From: Cladophialophora immunda
Lineage: Eukaryota > Ascomycota > Eurotiomycetes > Chaetothyriales > Herpotrichiellaceae
NCBI RefSeq assembly: GCF_000835495.1
Contig: NW_015622547.1
Location: 3,844,001 to 3,908,000 of the forward strand
DNA length: 64,000 nucleotides
Direction of reading: 5' to 3'
Numbering within the stretch: position 1 is the first letter of the stretch; every line of letters starts with the position of its first letter. The translations under genes were made by a program, and so were the position numbers. This document shows positions 61,130 through 64,000 of the stretch, in pieces. The notes beneath the pieces are model-generated. The model saw only the letters and a program-made list of their open reading frames with translations. It made no database searches and was not told the origin of the DNA.

Positions 61130-64000
61130 ATGTCGACCTACTCTGCCAGTTCGCGGGATGCTTCGCGGGACCGTGCTGAGTCTCGAATCGTCAAACATCA
61201 ACATTCATTTTCAGAGTCCGGCAGGAGCTCAGTGCCGATGTGAGTCCTTGTTCTTGCGGGATCGCCTCAGTCAATACTGATTGCTGCACAGGTGGGATAG
61301 CTCAGATCCCGACAGAGCGCCTCCACCACTTCCGCTGAACCCTGGAGTTCCAGGAAGTCCTCTGACTAGATCTAACACATCGAAACGGATTGACGAAGCT
61401 GCCGCCCTGATTGCTGCCAGAGCACGAGAAAATGCACCCAGTGGCTATACCAGCAACCCTCCTCCGACGTCACCAGACAGGAATGTCATACGAGCGCAAA
61501 ATAGGCGTATGCAGAACCTGCAGAGCCCCGGCATCAGCAGGCTGAGTGATTCACTGGAAAGACGATCACCGGACAAAGGCCTTCGCACGGCAAAGTTCGT
61601 GGATTTCGAGGACTTTCCCAGCAGCAAAACATCAGAGCGCAGTCCAACGAGACCAAGGTCAGAGACTCCAACACCAACTGAAAGGAACTCGGCAAGGTCA
61701 AAAGATACAGAGAATACACCGCCTCCATCGACCATGTTAGCCTTGCAGACAATTAGAAATCGGCAGGATGCCACGCCTCTTGGTGACATAACGAATGGGG
61801 CATCGCCTTCGGTCCCTACATCCTATTCCTTTGACGCCCTGTCGAATCAGATTCTGAGCCTGACATCAATTATCACAAGCGTTCAAAAAGAGATGTCGAG
61901 CCTGAATAAAAGAAGCAAAGATAACTACGGCGACCTCATGAGCCTCAAGGAGGCCACAACGGCGAGAGACGAAGACATCCGCAAAAGCCTCAGAGAGCTC
62001 ATATCGGGTCTAGAAAGCAAGTTTACAAATCTTGACTCTCGGCTACTTGCTGCTCCTCCAGACGCCAGCAGATCAACTCCCAATCTAGGTTTGTACTTTG
62101 ACGATAAGGCACATAATGGCTCTCCACGTCCCAAGAGTCTCGGGCTGCCACGCATTGGCAGTCCCTCTAGTTTCTCTGCCGCGCTCGACCGAGACTTGAC
62201 CGCGTCGCCTTCCATCACATGTGTTGACGGTGCTGCAAGCATTGCTCTCCTCGAGAAAGTGCTCAGGGAGATGGCCACCCGCGAAGGACAAGACAAAATC
62301 ATGAGCACTCTCGAAGCAGTAAAATCACAAGCTCTTGTTCGATCGCATCCAGATGCCCCTGTTTCAACTGCATTCGACCCTGCGATGATGTCGAAGTTGG
62401 AGGATATCCTCGTCTTCATGAAGGACATGAAGGAGGAATCTGGATCACGCGCGCTGGTGCGCTCAAGCGGCCATGATGGTAGCAAGGGCCCCTCAAACCT
62501 TGACCTTTATCTTGAAGGGGAATCAAAGGCGGCCAAAGCAAGATCGGGTGTGGAAGGGCGGATTCCGCTATCGGGCTCCGACTTGGCTATCGACGACATT
62601 GTTACAATGTTGAAGAGTGTCAAGCAATCATTGGCCCAAGGAGGCGGCCTCACAAATGAAGTCAAAGTCTTGGTTCGGGAACTACGGGGCGAAGTCTTGG
62701 GAATGGGACGTGAGATTGCAAAGAAATTGGAGCAAACGACATCGCCAACCAAAAATGCTGGTGCGGAAACACAAGCAGCCATGAGGGACGAGGTCGCCCT
62801 TATCGTGCAGCAAGGCCTTGCTGAGCTCAAAGAACACATCCACCACATTGTTCAAGAAGGTACAAGACTATCAGCAGAGCAAAATCGCCCAGCAGTCGAT
62901 ACGCAGGAAGTCGTGCGGGCAGTCCGTGATGTCCTCGCAGAACTACCTCAGCCTCGTGAACAGCCAATTCGAGATCCGGTTGCCGAACGAGAAGAATTAC
63001 TCCTTGCTGTTAGAGAAGCCTGGGAGGACTGCAAACCAGAAATCGCCCTTGAACATTTCGGGCTGGAACGAGATGAGATCTTGGAGACGTTAAAGGAGGG
63101 TCTCAAGTCCTATCAACCACAACAACCTACTGCAAAAGATGCCGGGGCCAGTTATGAAGACGTGCTCGAGGCTGTCAGGAAAGGGCTTGCAGATTTCGAC
63201 CTTCCACCCATCCCAGCGCCAGCTGGAATCACTCGGGACGATGTCCTTGCAGCTGTCTGTGAGGGCATCAAAGGTATCGAATGGCCAGACATGTCTGCGC
63301 CTCGGGGGATAGACATGGAGCTGACCAAAGATGACGTCTTCGAGGCTGTGCGAGAAGGACTAGAGCAACACGACACCGTCACAAGAGATCAAATAAGTGA
63401 TGCGATCAAAGATGGCCTTTCTCAACACGATCGCGTCGCCAAAGAGGTCGAATTTAACCGCGAGGACCTATTTGACGCCATCAAATCCTGTCTGGAAGGC
63501 GAACAGAATCCCTTAGGAGGAATGGGAGAACGGGTCATCGAAGCTATGCATGAGTTCCTCGGCAGCATGAAGAATGAGTTCCAGCAATATTCAGCGGCCA
63601 GTGGCAAGGACACGGAACAGGTACTGGATGCTCTCAAGGATGGACTTGAAGACCTAAGAGCCGACATAGAAAGCTATGTTGACCGCGCTGCCGATGTCAC
63701 TGGCAAAGATGAGATCATCGACACGGTCAAGGCTGGATTTGCTGCAATGCAAGCGGATCTCGACAAAGGGTTTGCAGCACGCGGAAATGGGGCGCCGAAC
63801 ACACCTGAACTGTTGGACGCAATGGAGAAGGAATTCGAACATCTTCGTGAGACCATCAGCAAAAACATGGCTAGGAACAATGCTCTCTCGGAGAAGGACG
63901 AGATCCTCGATGCTATTCGTGACATAGCTGACGACCGGCAATCGACCCTCAGCAGCAACAGTGAAGACATTGTGCGCCTGGTCAAGGAGGAATTGGAGCA
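61130..64000 (+). CDS. Large coiled-coil protein with repeated helical units, 3' end outside the window
   Basis: Exon 1 is 61130..61239 and exon 2 starts at 61292; the intron has GTGAGT and a CTGATT branch-like site. Splicing gives PMWDSSDPDRAPPP. The frame stays open to the window end, about 939 residues. The N-terminal ~200 residues are Ser/Pro-rich with many S/T-P sites. From ~215 on the chain is helical (FDALSNQILSLTSIITSVQKEMSSLNKR). Later come repeated units of the form D-D/E-V/I-L-E/D-A-V/I-R/K-x-G-L, for example near residues 660-940. Similar fungal proteins are usually annotated as large coiled-coil or chromosome-segregation-like, without firm function. No ATPase motif was seen here. 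The gene is divergent from eL27. Confidence 0.75.

Overview
The window looks like nuclear DNA of a filamentous ascomycete (Pezizomycotina). Introns are short (about 48 to 225 bases), run GT to AG, and often carry CTAAC or CTGAC branch sites. The gene families are typical of this group: NST1, Rho2, CAP20/perilipin, a TamA-like regulator, a fungal PARP-E2 fusion, and mitochondrial mL40 and Mtg2. I could not settle the class or genus. Exon borders below were worked out by hand from reading frame and splice signals.

Regions. (1) 1-11.3 kb is conserved core: the 3' end of a RING-CH-like membrane protein, mitochondrial ribosomal protein mL40, Rho2 GTPase, stress protein NST1 and mitochondrial Obg GTPase MTG2. 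(2) 12.3-24.3 kb is an accessory block of six genes lying between MTG2 and SFI1: a metallo-beta-lactamase-fold hydrolase, isopropylmalate dehydratase-like and isopropylmalate dehydrogenase-like enzymes, an anion/organic-acid type MFS permease, a condensation-domain-like acyltransferase and a cytochrome P450. No PKS, NRPS, terpene synthase or alkylmalate synthase is visible. The block therefore looks like a small 2-oxoacid or alkylmalate modifying cluster fed from elsewhere, or a catabolic unit. The P450 frame is broken by what looks like one missing base. (3) 25.4-38.4 kb holds SFI1, a GH43-type glycosidase, an eight-exon paraoxonase-family gene, a Fur-type NCS1 permease and an oleate hydratase. 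(4) 38.4-49.8 kb is gene-poor and partly degraded. It has an unidentified repeat-like stretch, two copies of a dispersed repeat (near 40.6 and 48.4 kb), two conserved but frame-disrupted unknown proteins (one with a trypsin-like GCSGAW motif) and a TamA/Dal81-like regulator lacking its zinc cluster. (5) 49.8-64 kb is mostly conserved again: CAP20/perilipin, a PARP-E2 fusion, a Cog7-like subunit, ribosomal protein eL27 and the first 2.8 kb of a long coiled-coil protein that runs off the window.

The most interesting points are the leucine-type block with a near-perfect Leu3/LeuB site upstream of its dehydratase gene; the PARP-E2 fusion; the zinc-cluster-less TamA-like protein (TamA is a known partner of LeuB); an intron whose microsatellite is a tandem array of the branch-point consensus; and two ribosomal protein introns that are stop-free and a multiple of three. 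No rRNA, tRNA or CRISPR array was found.
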